From Maricaulis salignorans (GTDB lineage Bacteria; Pseudomonadota; Alphaproteobacteria; Caulobacterales; Maricaulaceae): a stretch of DNA of 44,547 bases. The notes below the pieces were generated by a model. It searched no databases. It saw nothing but the letters and a program-made list of their open reading frames with translations, and was not told the DNA's origin. Position 1 is the first letter of the stretch. Every line of letters begins with the position of its first letter. Of the stretch, positions 18,100 through 29,420 are shown in pieces. Made by a program: the position numbers and the translations under genes. The DNA is taken from the NCBI RefSeq assembly GCF_900103475.1, contig NZ_FNHG01000023.1, positions 1 to 44,547 of the forward strand, read 5' to 3'.

Positions 18100-21000
18100 A
18101 TGACTGACTCGAAGGACATGCTCCGAACACTGTATCGCAGCTCTCCCAACGCCGTTGTCGTGACGAATAACGCGCGCGAGGTGACCGGCCTGAACCCGGC
18201 TGCCGAACGGTTGTTTGGCCATGGCGAGGCGGAGCTGGTCGGCACATCATCGCAAACCCTCTACGCCGATCCGCGCGATTTCGATCAGCTCGGCGAGACG
18301 CATTTCCATCGGCATGCAGCTGAGATCAGCCGGTCTTATACCGCACGCTACCGGGCAAAATCCGGCCGTATCTTCGACGGCGAGACCACCGCCAGCGCGA
18401 TCATTTCCTCGACGGGCGAACGGGATGGTTTCATTTGCATCATCCGCGATGTGACCGCGGAACTGTCGCTGCAGGCCAGGCTGGAGGCCAGCGACCTCCA
18501 GCTGCGTGTCGCCCTGTCGTCCGCGAATGAGGGCACCTTCTCCCTCAATGTGGTCTCCGGGCTCGGATCGACCCGCGGTTTCATCAATGAATTTCTCGGC
18601 ATCAAGTCCGCCGATGCGACCATCAGCCTGGCCCGATGGACTGAAGCCCTGCACGAAGACGACCGTGACGAATTTCTCGAGGCCATCGACCGGTTGCGCA
18701 AACAGCCGACGACCGGCCTGGACACGGTCCATCGGGCTCGTCGCGCCGACGGCGCCTGGCGCTGGCTTCAGACCCGCGGCCGGGTCAGCGAGTTTGCCAG
18801 TGACGGAACGCCGCTGCGCATTTCCGGCATTATCGCCGATGTGACCGAGCGCCGGGCACTGGAAGTCAAGCTCGCCGAACGCGAACAACAATTGGAAAAC
18901 GCGATCGCCGCCGGCTCGGCCGGAATCTGGGAAATTGATCCGGCAGTCCCCGGCGCCGTCGCCATCGGCCCGATCCGTGACATGCTGGGCGTGCCCGACA
19001 AGCCGGAATTGATCGAACGGGACATCTGGCTCGACCAGGTTCACCCCGACGAGCGCGACGCCGTCAATACCGAAACCATGCGGCTGCTGAGGGGCGAGAC
19101 CGACTCACTCGACATCGAATACAGGCTTCGCGACATCCGGTCCGGGGAATGGGTCTGGCTGCGGGCCAGCGGTCAACGGATCAGGAAGGACAAGCAACAC
19201 CCGATCATCTCCGGCGTGCTGATCGACATCACCGAACAGAAAGCAATGGCCGAACGTCTCACCCGGAATGAGCAGATGGTCCGCGAGGCGATGGCGTCGG
19301 TGAGAGACGGGGTTTGGAGCGCCGATCTGCAGCGCGAAACCGTCCGCATTTCGGGTTTCCTTGTCGACCTGCTGAAAATCGGCGCGCCCAATGAGGAATT
19401 GCCGATCAAGGACTGGCTGGCATCACGCCTGTTCGCGGACAGCCATCGCGGTGCCGAACGCCTGGCGAATCTGAAGCAGGCCCCCATGACCGGCAATGGG
19501 CCGGCTGAAATCAACACGGTTGAGTACCGGATGACCAATGATGACGGCGAAATCGTCTGGGTCCGCAGCCGTGGCCGTGTGATCGAGTGGGATGAGAATG
19601 GCAGGCCGCTCCGGGCTGCGGGCACGCATTCCGACATCACCGAGGAAAAACGCCTTCAGACCGAGCTGGAACGTCGCGATCTCCAGTTTCGTGACGCCCT
19701 GGCCGCGACGAATGAGGGCGCCTGGCGGATCAATCTGAAAACCCGGATATCCGACGTCACGGCCGTGATCAGCGAAATGATCGGCCTGCCGCCTCGGGAC
19801 GCCCGCATTGCCCGCGACGAGCTGGTATCGCGTATCCATCCCGACGACCGCCCCATCGCCGAGGCATCCTTCATGAAGCTCGATTCAGGCGAGGCGGGTA
19901 CGGTGGATTACACCGTCCGATTCCACTCCCAGATGGCCGGCTGGATCCATATCCACAGCCGCGGCCGCGTCAGCGGTCGCGATCCGCAGGGCAGGCCGCT
20001 GATCGCGACCGGCTTTCTCTCCGATGTCACGGAACGGCTGGAGACGAAGCAACGCCTGGAAGAGCGTGAGCAGCAATTGACTGACGCGATCCAGGCGACA
20101 GCACTCGGGATTTTCCGCATCGACGTCGAGGCGGCGGAACTTTGGTTGCGCGGCAATATCGCCGAGGAGTTGTTTAACAGCGGCGCAGAGACGCGCGTCG
20201 CGACGCAAGCCTGGCTCGACAGGGTCCATCCGGATGATCTGGAGAGGGTCACCAAGGTCACGACCGCGCTGTTCCGCGGCACCGAAACGGTCGCCGTGAT
20301 TGATTATCGAATGCGGGACAGTGAAGGCCGCTGGATCTGGTACCAGGTAACCGGACGGATCGTGGAGGCCGACGATACCGGGCGCGTGCGCAATATCAGT
20401 GGCGTGATCTGGAATATCGATACCCAGAAGCGGCTCAATCATGCCCTGCTGGAAGAACGCGAGCGCTTCGAGGCGACCTATCGCGCCACACCGGCCATGA
20501 TGCACACGATCGACGCCAGCGGGACGATCCGTGAGGTCAGTGACTACTGGCTGTCCCACCTCGGCTATAGCCGTGACGAGGTTATCGGGCGCAAGTCGAC
20601 TGATTTCCTCGACCCCGAATCCGGTCAGCGCGCCGTTGAAACCTCATTGCCGGAACTATTCCAGAGCGGGCGCAATACCGACATTCCCTATCGCTTCATC
20701 CGCAAGGACGGCACCAAGCTGGACGTGCTGCTCTCCTCTTTCCTGGAACGCGATCAGGACGGAAATCCGCTGCACAGCTATGCCGTCATCACCGACGTCA
20801 CACCGCTGCGGGCGGCCTATGCCCAGCTTGAGCGCACCAATGCCGAGCTTGACCGCTTTGCCACTGTCGCCAGCCACGACCTGCAGGAACCGCTGCGCAA
20901 GGTCGCGGCCTTCGCCGGCCTGATCCGGCGCCGCTATACCGGCCAGCTCGATGAAGACGGAACGCGCAGCCTTGACTATCTCGTCGATGCCGCCCAGCGC

Positions 21001-21534
21001 ATGCAGCGCCTGATCGACGATTTGCTGAGCTATTCGCGCATGTCGAGCCAATCGCTCAGACTTCAGCCGGTCGACCTGGACGCCCTCATGGCCGACGTGG
21101 TCGATCAGCTCGACGCCGCAATATCGGAGTCCGGCGCGCAACTCGAAATCGCCGCCCTGCCGACCATCCGGGCTGACCCGTTGCTGATGCGGCAGGTGCT
21201 GCAGAACCTGGTCAGCAATGCGATCAAATATCGCGGCGCCGAGGCGCCACACATCGAGATCCGGGCGCATTGCGACCGCGAGGCATGGACCGTCTCGGTC
21301 ACGGATAATGGTATCGGCATCGACCCGAAATTCTTCGAGAAGATTTTTGCCCCCTTCCAGCGCCTGCACTCCCGCGAGGCGTATAGCGGCACCGGAATCG
21401 GTCTCGCCATCGTGCGGCAGGCCGTCGAGCGGCATGATGGCCGGATCTGGGTGGAGTCCGCAGAAGGACAAGGCTCGAGATTCTGCTTCTCGATACCAAT
21501 CCACTACCCGTCCGACGGCAACGGGACCGCCTGA
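18100..21534 (+). CDS. Soluble multi-PAS sensor histidine kinase
   Basis: Encodes 1144 residues and has no signal peptide or transmembrane segment, so it senses inside the cell. Seven PAS-like units can be traced at about 7-118, 130-250, 258-378, 386-508, 518-640, 650-775 and 790-905. Units 2 to 6 are repeats of one another, each with an HPDD/HEDD-type turn and a DVTE/DITE end. The HisKA domain carries the phospho-acceptor H926 in ASHDLQEPLRKV. The ATPase domain has LVSNAIKY, DNGIGID and GTGIGLAI. No receiver domain is fused and no response regulator gene is adjacent. The HDLQEPLRKV type is common in kinases of phytochrome-like and chemosensory networks. Ligand unknown; no haem or flavin signature could be recognised by eye. 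Confidence 0.92.
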   Translation: MTDSKDMLRTLYRSSPNAVVVTNNAREVTGLNPAAERLFGHGEAELVGTSSQTLYADPRDFDQLGETHFHRHAAEISRSYTARYRAKSGRIFDGETTASAIISSTGERDGFICIIRDVTAELSLQARLEASDLQLRVALSSANEGTFSLNVVSGLGSTRGFINEFLGIKSADATISLARWTEALHEDDRDEFLEAIDRLRKQPTTGLDTVHRARRADGAWRWLQTRGRVSEFASDGTPLRISGIIADVTERRALEVKLAEREQQLENAIAAGSAGIWEIDPAVPGAVAIGPIRDMLGVPDKPELIERDIWLDQVHPDERDAVNTETMRLLRGETDSLDIEYRLRDIRSGEWVWLRASGQRIRKDKQHPIISGVLIDITEQKAMAERLTRNEQMVREAMASVRDGVWSADLQRETVRISGFLVDLLKIGAPNEELPIKDWLASRLFADSHRGAERLANLKQAPMTGNGPAEINTVEYRMTNDDGEIVWVRSRGRVIEWDENGRPLRAAGTHSDITEEKRLQTELERRDLQFRDALAATNEGAWRINLKTRISDVTAVISEMIGLPPRDARIARDELVSRIHPDDRPIAEASFMKLDSGEAGTVDYTVRFHSQMAGWIHIHSRGRVSGRDPQGRPLIATGFLSDVTERLETKQRLEEREQQLTDAIQATALGIFRIDVEAAELWLRGNIAEELFNSGAETRVATQAWLDRVHPDDLERVTKVTTALFRGTETVAVIDYRMRDSEGRWIWYQVTGRIVEADDTGRVRNISGVIWNIDTQKRLNHALLEERERFEATYRATPAMMHTIDASGTIREVSDYWLSHLGYSRDEVIGRKSTDFLDPESGQRAVETSLPELFQSGRNTDIPYRFIRKDGTKLDVLLSSFLERDQDGNPLHSYAVITDVTPLRAAYAQLERTNAELDRFATVASHDLQEPLRKVAAFAGLIRRRYTGQLDEDGTRSLDYLVDAAQRMQRLIDDLLSYSRMSSQSLRLQPVDLDALMADVVDQLDAAISESGAQLEIAALPTIRADPLLMRQVLQNLVSNAIKYRGAEAPHIEIRAHCDREAWTVSVTDNGIGIDPKFFEKIFAPFQRLHSREAYSGTGIGLAIVRQAVERHDGRIWVESAEGQGSRFCFSIPIHYPSDGNGTA

Positions 21535-21537
21535 CCC

Positions 21538-22776
21538 TTATTCGAAGCGCAGCGCCTCGATCGGGTTGAGGCGGGCGGCGCGATGGGCCGGGTAGAGGCC
21601 GAAGAACACACCGACAAAGGCCGACGCCCCGATCGCGACCGCGACAATGCCCGGATTGACCGATATTTCGAGCTCACCGACATTGGCATAGGCAATCGTG
21701 CCGCCAACACCGACAACCAGGCCGACCAGCCCGCCCGTAACGCACAGGACGATACTCTCGATCAGGAATTGATTGCGGATATCGCTGGCGCGGGCGCCAA
21801 CCGCGAGCCGCAGGCCGATCTCGCGCGTGCGTTCGGTCACCGAAACCAGCATGATATTCATGATCCCGATGCCGCCAACCAGCAGCACAATGCCGGCACC
21901 CACCGCCAGAAGCAGGCCGAGCTGGCTTTCGGTCTCATTGCGGGCACGGATGAATTCGGCCAGGCTGGCGACGCTGAAATCATCGTCGGCGCCCGGCTGG
22001 ATATCGCGCCGGATCCGCAACAGGTCCTGGATATCGGCGATAATGCGGTCGGTATTTTCCCCGTCACCAACCGCAACATAGATGGTCTGGACCGGGTCCC
22101 TCACCGTCGGCGTCTCACTGGCACCAAAACGCTGGCGCACGGTTGAGAGCGGTGCGAAGACAATGTCGTCCTGGTCTGAGCCAAAAGATGTCTCGCCCTT
22201 TGCCGCGACCGTACCGATCACCTCAAATTGCTGTCCGCCAATGCGCAGGGACTGGCCAACCGGGCTCGCGCCGTCGAAGACCTCATCGATAATGGTCTGG
22301 CCGACGACCGCAAGGCGACGGGCCGACTGCTCCTCTTCCACCGAGAAGGCCCGGCCTTCCTCGATCGTCCAGTCGCGAATGCCGAAAAAGGACGGATTGA
22401 CGCCGGTGATCCGCGTCGACCAGTTGACGCCGCCAAACACCACGCTCAGACCCATGGCATTGACCTCACCGGAAACGCCATCAATGCCACTGACCTGGTC
22501 CCGGATGGCCTCGGCATCGGCATCCGTCACCGGCGTGCCCGTGCCTCCGGCACCGCGCCGGCCGCCGAAGATCGAGGCGCCGGGACGCACGATCAGGAGA
22601 TTGGCGCCGAAACTGGCGATCTGCGCTTCAACGGCCTGTTTGGTGCCTTCACTGATCGAGACCAGCACGATCACCGAGGCGACACCGATGATCACGCCGA
22701 GCATGGCGAGCGAGCTGCGCAGGGCATTGATCCGCAGGGCCGTCAGGGCCACGCGTATCGAGGCGAGCAAATTCAT
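21538..22776 (-). CDS. MacB-type ABC transporter permease
   Basis: Encodes 412 residues. One N-terminal transmembrane helix (LGVIIGVASVIVL) is followed by a periplasmic MacB core domain of about 230 residues and three C-terminal helices with the FtsX-like region (GGIGIMNIMLVSVTERTREIGLR). It transduces ATP hydrolysis to a periplasmic machine rather than moving the substrate through itself. The ATG overlaps the stop of the ATPase gene by four bases (ATGA). The ATPase is a separate gene, unlike fused E. coli MacB. The stop codon lies three bases from the convergent kinase stop. Confidence 0.94.
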   Translation of the reverse strand: MNLLASIRVALTALRINALRSSLAMLGVIIGVASVIVLVSISEGTKQAVEAQIASFGANLLIVRPGASIFGGRRGAGGTGTPVTDADAEAIRDQVSGIDGVSGEVNAMGLSVVFGGVNWSTRITGVNPSFFGIRDWTIEEGRAFSVEEEQSARRLAVVGQTIIDEVFDGASPVGQSLRIGGQQFEVIGTVAAKGETSFGSDQDDIVFAPLSTVRQRFGASETPTVRDPVQTIYVAVGDGENTDRIIADIQDLLRIRRDIQPGADDDFSVASLAEFIRARNETESQLGLLLAVGAGIVLLVGGIGIMNIMLVSVTERTREIGLRLAVGARASDIRNQFLIESIVLCVTGGLVGLVVGVGGTIAYANVGELEISVNPGIVAVAIGASAFVGVFFGLYPAHRAARLNPIEALRFE

Positions 22777-23453
22777 GTGCGGTCCTCCAGCACCCGGCCA
22801 TCGCGAAACACGATCTGGCGGCGGGCGTGATCGGCGACTTCCTGCTCGTGGGTCACCAGGATGATGGTAATGCCCTCACGATTGAGCTGGTCAAAGATCG
22901 CCATGATGTCCTCGGACGTCTTGCTGTCGAGTGCGCCGGTCGGTTCGTCCGCAAGCAGGATTTGAGGGTCATTGACCAGGGCGCGGGCGATGGCGACACG
23001 CTGTTGCTGGCCACCGGATAATTGCGACGGATGGTGATCGGTGCGCTCACCGAGGCCGAGCTGCTCCAGACGCGCCAGCGCGCGCTCGCGACGTTCGGCA
23101 TGGGCCACACCGCCATAGACCAGCGGCAGGGCAACATTCTCCGCCGCCGAGGTCCGCGGCAGAAGATTGAATTGCTGGAAGACAAAGCCGATCGTTCGAT
23201 TGCGGAACCGGGCCACGGCTTCCGGCCCCAGCGTGCCGAGATCCTCGCCGGCGACCCGCAGCAGGCCGGAGGTCGGCCGGTCGAGGGCGCCGAGCAGATT
23301 CATCAGGGTCGATTTGCCCGAACCGGAACTGCCCATGATGGCGACATATTCACCCGCTTCGATGGCCAGGGAGACGCCATCGAGAGCACGGATCGTCATA
23401 TCGCCCATGGAATAGGTCTTCACCAGATTCCGGCATTCGATCAGCGCCGTCAT
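22773..23453 (-). CDS. MacB/LolD-type ABC ATPase
   Basis: Encodes 226 residues, a single ABC ATPase domain. It shows Walker A GSSGSGKST, the signature LSGGQQQR, Walker B ILLADEPTGALD and H-loop LVTHE. The sequence belongs to the family shared by MacB, LolD and FtsE. It is the middle gene of an adaptor-ATPase-permease operon in which each gene overlaps the next by four bases, which indicates translational coupling and fixed stoichiometry. Substrate is unknown: macrolide, peptide, lipoprotein or siderophore export are all seen in this family. Confidence 0.95.
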   Translation of the reverse strand: MTALIECRNLVKTYSMGDMTIRALDGVSLAIEAGEYVAIMGSSGSGKSTLMNLLGALDRPTSGLLRVAGEDLGTLGPEAVARFRNRTIGFVFQQFNLLPRTSAAENVALPLVYGGVAHAERRERALARLEQLGLGERTDHHPSQLSGGQQQRVAIARALVNDPQILLADEPTGALDSKTSEDIMAIFDQLNREGITIILVTHEQEVADHARRQIVFRDGRVLEDRT

Positions 23454-24922
23454 TCACGCACCTCGCGGGCACGCGTAACCGCCAGATCGCCCTCGGCGAG
23501 ATCGCCGGCCACGACTTCGGTATTCTGGCTGTCGGAGATTCCAAGCCGCACGCGCCGCTCGACCAGCATGCCGTCGGCCTCCTGAACCCAGACAGTGGCG
23601 GAGCGGGTATTGGCCGCCTCGCGTGCCATGGCCCGGTAACGCTGCATCTGTTCCGGTGTCAGCACGGCTTGCAGACCGCGATCAATCTCGGCCTGCAAGG
23701 CGTCGCGATCAATACCGCCACCCGCCTGCGCGGCACCCTGGGCGCGGCCGAATGCGCTGCGGAAGACCGTGCCGGCGCTTTCAGCCTGGTCAGGCGTCAG
23801 ATCGAGCTGCTCGGTCAGGCGGTCGACGGGATTGCGGCGGCCGCCGCCCTCACCGCCCCGGCGCGGACCACCAGCTGGCGCGGCTTCGACGGGCCGCGTG
23901 CGGCCCTCCAGGACGGGCGATGGACGAAAGCGCAGTGCAGAATTGGAGACGCGCAACACACCGTCGCGCTCGCCGGTGACGATATCCATATTGGCCGTCA
24001 TACCCGGCAGCAGACGCTGGCCAGGATTGGCCGCGGTGACCACCACCGTATAGGTGACGACATTGTTCAACGCGGTCGGCGACAGGCGGATCTGATCGAC
24101 CAGACCGGTCAATTGCATGTCGGGATAGGCATCAACGGTGAAACTCACCGGCTGGCCTTCGGCGATCTGGCCGATATCGGCCTCATCGACCTGGGCATCG
24201 ATCTGCACCTGTCGGAGATCCTGCGCGATGGTGAACAGGACCGGTGCCGACAGGCTGGCGGCGACGGTCTGACCTTCGTCGACGGCGCGATCGACAACAA
24301 TGCCATTGATCGGTGAGCGGATCGTGGTGCGCTCCAGATCAATGAGCGCGCCTTCCAGCGTCGCGTCGCGCTGACGCAGCACGGCTTCCGCATTGGCAAT
24401 CTGGGCCTGGGCGACGCTGACATCTGCCAGTGCGGCATCAAGCGCGGCGCGGGCATTGTCGAGCGCGGCGGCGGAGGCATTGCCGCGTTCGCTCAGGGTT
24501 TCGGTGCGGTCAAAATTGAGCTGGGCGGTCCCGGTATTGGCGCGCACCCGGGTCAGCGTGGCGCGCTGCAGCGCCAGGCTTGCGAGCGCCGTGGCGCGCG
24601 AGGCCTCGGCTTCGCGGACCCGTGTCTCATAAGTCTGCGGATCGAGCCGGGCGATGACCTGGCCTTCCTCAACCTCATCATTGAAATCGACCAGGACTTC
24701 GGCGAGTTGGCCGGAGAGCTGCGAGCCAACCTCGACGGTCACCAGCGCCCGTACGGCACCGGAGGCCGCGACGATGCTTCGGACCTCACCGGTCGTCGTG
24801 GCCGCAGTCTCGATCTGGACAGAGCCGACACTGCCATCAGCGCGCCCGAGGAACCACCAACCCGCCAGGGCCAGTGCCGCAACAGCCACAAGGGCCAAAA
24901 TCCAACGTCTATTTTCCAACAT
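23450..24922 (-). CDS. MacA-like periplasmic adaptor with Spy-like insertion
   Basis: Encodes 490 residues. An N-terminal signal anchor (about residues 8-25) is followed by a split biotinyl-lipoyl domain, a coiled-coil hairpin (about 100-200) and beta-barrel parts. This adaptor links the inner-membrane MacB-type pump to an outer-membrane channel. Between about residues 338 and 440 it carries a glycine/arginine-rich linker and a helical segment with LDLTPDQ and LTPEQMQRYR, recalling the LTxxQ motifs of Spy/CpxP chaperones; the C-terminal domain resumes afterwards. AGAGGCAGGC lies before the ATG. It is the first gene of the operon, divergent from the small membrane protein at 25086. Confidence 0.92.
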   Translation of the reverse strand: MLENRRWILALVAVAALALAGWWFLGRADGSVGSVQIETAATTTGEVRSIVAASGAVRALVTVEVGSQLSGQLAEVLVDFNDEVEEGQVIARLDPQTYETRVREAEASRATALASLALQRATLTRVRANTGTAQLNFDRTETLSERGNASAAALDNARAALDAALADVSVAQAQIANAEAVLRQRDATLEGALIDLERTTIRSPINGIVVDRAVDEGQTVAASLSAPVLFTIAQDLRQVQIDAQVDEADIGQIAEGQPVSFTVDAYPDMQLTGLVDQIRLSPTALNNVVTYTVVVTAANPGQRLLPGMTANMDIVTGERDGVLRVSNSALRFRPSPVLEGRTRPVEAAPAGGPRRGGEGGGRRNPVDRLTEQLDLTPDQAESAGTVFRSAFGRAQGAAQAGGGIDRDALQAEIDRGLQAVLTPEQMQRYRAMAREAANTRSATVWVQEADGMLVERRVRLGISDSQNTEVVAGDLAEGDLAVTRAREVRE

Positions 24923-25085
24923 GCCTGCCTCTTGGCCTGGGCGCGTGCACGCGCCGCGCTGACTGGGGTCTACTGCCTCAACGCGGCAGCGCCCGAATTC
25001 CGTCTCATGAACAACATCTCGTTGCGGTGTAGCGTGATGACCCGGTGAAGGCTATCTAGTTGAGATGATACCGAGGGGCCGGATT

Positions 25086-25403
25086 GTGGATTTCCAGGAA
25101 TTACTTGAATTGCCGGACATAGCAGGGCTGCTGGCGGTCGCGCCCGTGATCGGTATCGCAGCCTGGATCCTGCTGACCGCTGTGCTCTGGCGCAATGGTT
25201 TCGGGGACTTGTTCGAACGCTTCATACGACCGCGCTGGAGTATGACGCAGCGCGCAGCGACCTTGCTGATGATACCGGGACGGGCCCTGCTCCTCACCCT
25301 CGTGGCCGGCCTCGGCGCCGGCCTGACAACGCTGGGCCTGTTGATCAATCTCGGCGTGATCCTGAACCTCGTGCGGGCCGGCAAGTTGCTCCTGGCCGGT
25401 TGA
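25086..25403 (+). CDS. Small two-helix membrane protein
   Basis: Encodes 105 residues with two hydrophobic segments (about 12-35 and 67-98) separated by a basic, amphipathic stretch. I do not recognise a family. GTG at 25086 is chosen as start because GAGGGG lies seven bases upstream, whereas the in-frame ATG at 25065 has no site. It lies between the divergent adaptor gene and feoA, 139 bases before the feoA start. It might be co-transcribed with feoAB, but a palindrome lies between, so it may be separate. Coding status is probable, not certain. Confidence 0.6.
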   Translation: MDFQELLELPDIAGLLAVAPVIGIAAWILLTAVLWRNGFGDLFERFIRPRWSMTQRAATLLMIPGRALLLTLVAGLGAGLTTLGLLINLGVILNLVRAGKLLLAG

Positions 25404-25469
25404 GGCGCCAGGGTGCGGCAGGCCTGTTCCCGGTCAGTTTGTCGCGCCAGCTGCGGGGTGACATGGCCG

Positions 25470-25491
25470 GTTTACAGGCATATGTGTAAAC
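25470..25491. promoter_or_regulatory. Palindromic operator candidate before feoA
   Basis: Perfect seven-base arms GTTTACA and TGTAAAC separated by eight bases, ending 51 bases before the feoA start. Such symmetry suggests a dimeric repressor or activator. It does not match the FNR (TTGAT-N4-ATCAA) or CRP patterns, and I cannot assign a regulator. Confidence 0.45.
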
Positions 25492-25542
25492 TGGCGAAAT
25501 GATAACGACTTGCAAACGCAAGCTGCTGCGACAGGGCCAGAC

Positions 25543-25772
25543 GTGACGCTCGACCAACTGGAAAAAGGCCGGATTTGCCGTGTGACGGGATTCAGTTCCG
25601 GCTGCGAAGATCTGGTCATCAAACTGCGCGAAATCGGATTTGCCGAATCTGACGAAGTGGAATTGATGCATCGCGGGCCGCTGGGCGCCCAACCCTTGTG
25701 CTTCCGCCTCAACCGCACCCTGATCGCCCTGCGCAGCGATGAAGCGCGCGCCATTCAGGTGGATGCACAGGA

Positions 25773-25776
<4 letters not shown>
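25543..25776 (+). CDS. feoA: Ferrous iron transport protein A
   Basis: Encodes 77 residues, the normal FeoA length, as a small SH3-like cytoplasmic protein that assists FeoB. The core reads RVTGF, LREIGFAESDEVEL and FRLNRTLIALR, typical of the family. GTG at 25543 is preferred because AGGG precedes it by six bases and the protein then starts MTLDQLEKG; a TTG start at 25510 would add eleven unmatched residues. The stop overlaps the feoB ATG by four bases. Confidence 0.9.
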
Positions 25777-27614
<1,838 letters not shown>

Positions 27615-27632
27615 GGCGCCAGGCGCTCGCCT

Positions 27633-29381
27633 TCAGCCCAGATGCGTCTGCAACGTCTCGATGAAGGCGGGCAGCAAGGCCCGCTCGACATCGGGATTGC
27701 TCCAGAACGGATTCATGAAGACACAGCGCAGCAACACCAGCTGATCGCTGTCATACTCGCCGTCCCAGGACGCCACATGCGCCTGCATCAGTGCGTCATA
27801 GCTTTGCGCCGACATCACGGTGCGCGACACCGAGAAGGCCGGATCACCCTGCAGCCGCGTGAAGACCTCGCCGGTGCGCTGATTGGACTGTGACAGCGCC
27901 TCGCCCGGCCGCGCCAGCGAGAAACAGAGGATATTGCTGTCCGCCGGCAGGAAGCGGGCGTCCGGGATCGCCGCGGCAATGGCGGATTGAAACGCCATCC
28001 GCGTCTCGATCGTGCTGCGCAGCATGTCGCCGAAACGCCCGGGTCCGAAACCGATCGAGCGCCCGGTCAGCCAGGTCGCCGCAGCGCCGGATGCGGTACG
28101 CGAGCCCTCCAGCGTGCAGGCCCATTTATCATTCGTCGCAGCGCGGTCGATATAGGGTGCCTGGAAGGATGAAGCGACATAGCCGCGGACATCACGGGTC
28201 AGGAAGGCACCGCAGGCATAGGGCACATAGCCCAGCTTGTGCGGGTCGAGCGTCACCGAGTCGGCGCGCGCAATCGCCCCCAGAGCCCGCACCCGGCCGG
28301 GCTCGAGACAATGCTCCGCCGCGCCGCCCAGCATGGAGCAGAAAAACCCGCCATAGGCGGCATCGACATGATGCCAGATATCAATCCCCTCGGCGCGCAG
28401 GGCATCGAGCCGGTCACACACACCATCAACCGGATCGATCTCGCCGGCCTCGGTCGTGCCCGCCACCGAGACGATGGCCAGGACCGGGCGGCCCTCATCG
28501 CGCGCCCGGGCGATCAATGCGTCCAGCCCGCCCAGGTCGAACCGGCCTTGCGCATCGAGCGGCGCATTCCAGAACGCCTCCTCGCCAAGGCCGAAGACAT
28601 TGGCCGCCTTGCGCCAGGAAAAATGCTTGTTGCCCGGCGTGATCAGGACCGGACCGCGCCAGGGCCGTCCGGTGGCGCGGGTCAGGCGTTCGCCATAGTC
28701 GAACGGATTGCCCAGCACCCCGCTACAGCCCCGCAATTCGGCCTCGATCGCACCGCTCTCGGCGCGCTGCGCCTCGAAAGCATCCCAGCCGATATGCGCC
28801 GCCTCGAACGCATCAAAACGCTCGCCGCGGCTCTCATAGCCCTGCAGGGCGAGCGAGAGACAATGATCCATCCGGTAGCGCGCCCGCCAGACCGCCTCGA
28901 AATTGGCGACGGTGCCGCCGCCGGTGAAATGTCCCTGGGCCAGGGCCGGATCATAACCGACCATGCCGGCCAGCATGGCGATGGCTTCATCCTCGATCAC
29001 ACCGCCGACCCGCGCCACATCGCGCGAGGTATTATTGGGATTGTGCAGCAGGGTGGCGAAATGCCCGAGCAGGGCCGGCAGTGAAACCTCCGAAACCATG
29101 TGACCGACATAGCGCGGCGTGAAGGTCGGCACTTCGGCGCACAATTTCTCACGCAGGATCCGCACCGCCTGGCCGAGCCGTTCGCGCTCGCGCAGGAATT
29201 CAGTCGACAGCCGGCGCTCGGGAGAGATCGCTTCGGGATCATCGGTAAAGAGCGAGCGGCGCCAGTCAAACCAGTGATCGAGAATGGCCTGGAACTCGCC
29301 GCGCACCCAGGCTGCATTCTCGGATTTGGGGCCGAGAAAATAGGCGTCACTGGCAAAACGGGCTTCAGGATTATCAGACAT
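27633..29381 (-). CDS. PLP-dependent decarboxylase (group II)
   Basis: Encodes 582 residues of the pyridoxal phosphate group II amino acid decarboxylase family (glutamate, aromatic amino acid and related). The PLP lysine is K382 in LDPHKLGYVPYACG, the pyridine-binding aspartate is D340 in HHVDAAYGG, and a stacking histidine is likely H253 in KHFSW. The exact substrate cannot be told; the length and N-terminal extension resemble enzymes annotated as tyrosine or glutamate decarboxylase-like. ATG 29381 has GGAG six bases upstream; an upstream in-frame start at 29411 is less likely. An FNR/FixK-like box lies 40-53 bases before the start. Confidence 0.88.
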   Translation of the reverse strand: MSDNPEARFASDAYFLGPKSENAAWVRGEFQAILDHWFDWRRSLFTDDPEAISPERRLSTEFLRERERLGQAVRILREKLCAEVPTFTPRYVGHMVSEVSLPALLGHFATLLHNPNNTSRDVARVGGVIEDEAIAMLAGMVGYDPALAQGHFTGGGTVANFEAVWRARYRMDHCLSLALQGYESRGERFDAFEAAHIGWDAFEAQRAESGAIEAELRGCSGVLGNPFDYGERLTRATGRPWRGPVLITPGNKHFSWRKAANVFGLGEEAFWNAPLDAQGRFDLGGLDALIARARDEGRPVLAIVSVAGTTEAGEIDPVDGVCDRLDALRAEGIDIWHHVDAAYGGFFCSMLGGAAEHCLEPGRVRALGAIARADSVTLDPHKLGYVPYACGAFLTRDVRGYVASSFQAPYIDRAATNDKWACTLEGSRTASGAAATWLTGRSIGFGPGRFGDMLRSTIETRMAFQSAIAAAIPDARFLPADSNILCFSLARPGEALSQSNQRTGEVFTRLQGDPAFSVSRTVMSAQSYDALMQAHVASWDGEYDSDQLVLLRCVFMNPFWSNPDVERALLPAFIETLQTHLG

Positions 29382-29420
29382 GACACGCTCCGGAACAGAT
29401 CGCCCTATCAATGGCCTGGC

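Noticed and set aside
25509-25522. CTTGC-AAAC-GCAAG as an FNR box for feoAB
   Set aside because: The TTG/CAA half-sites are six bases apart instead of eight, and it overlaps the possible TTG start of feoA.
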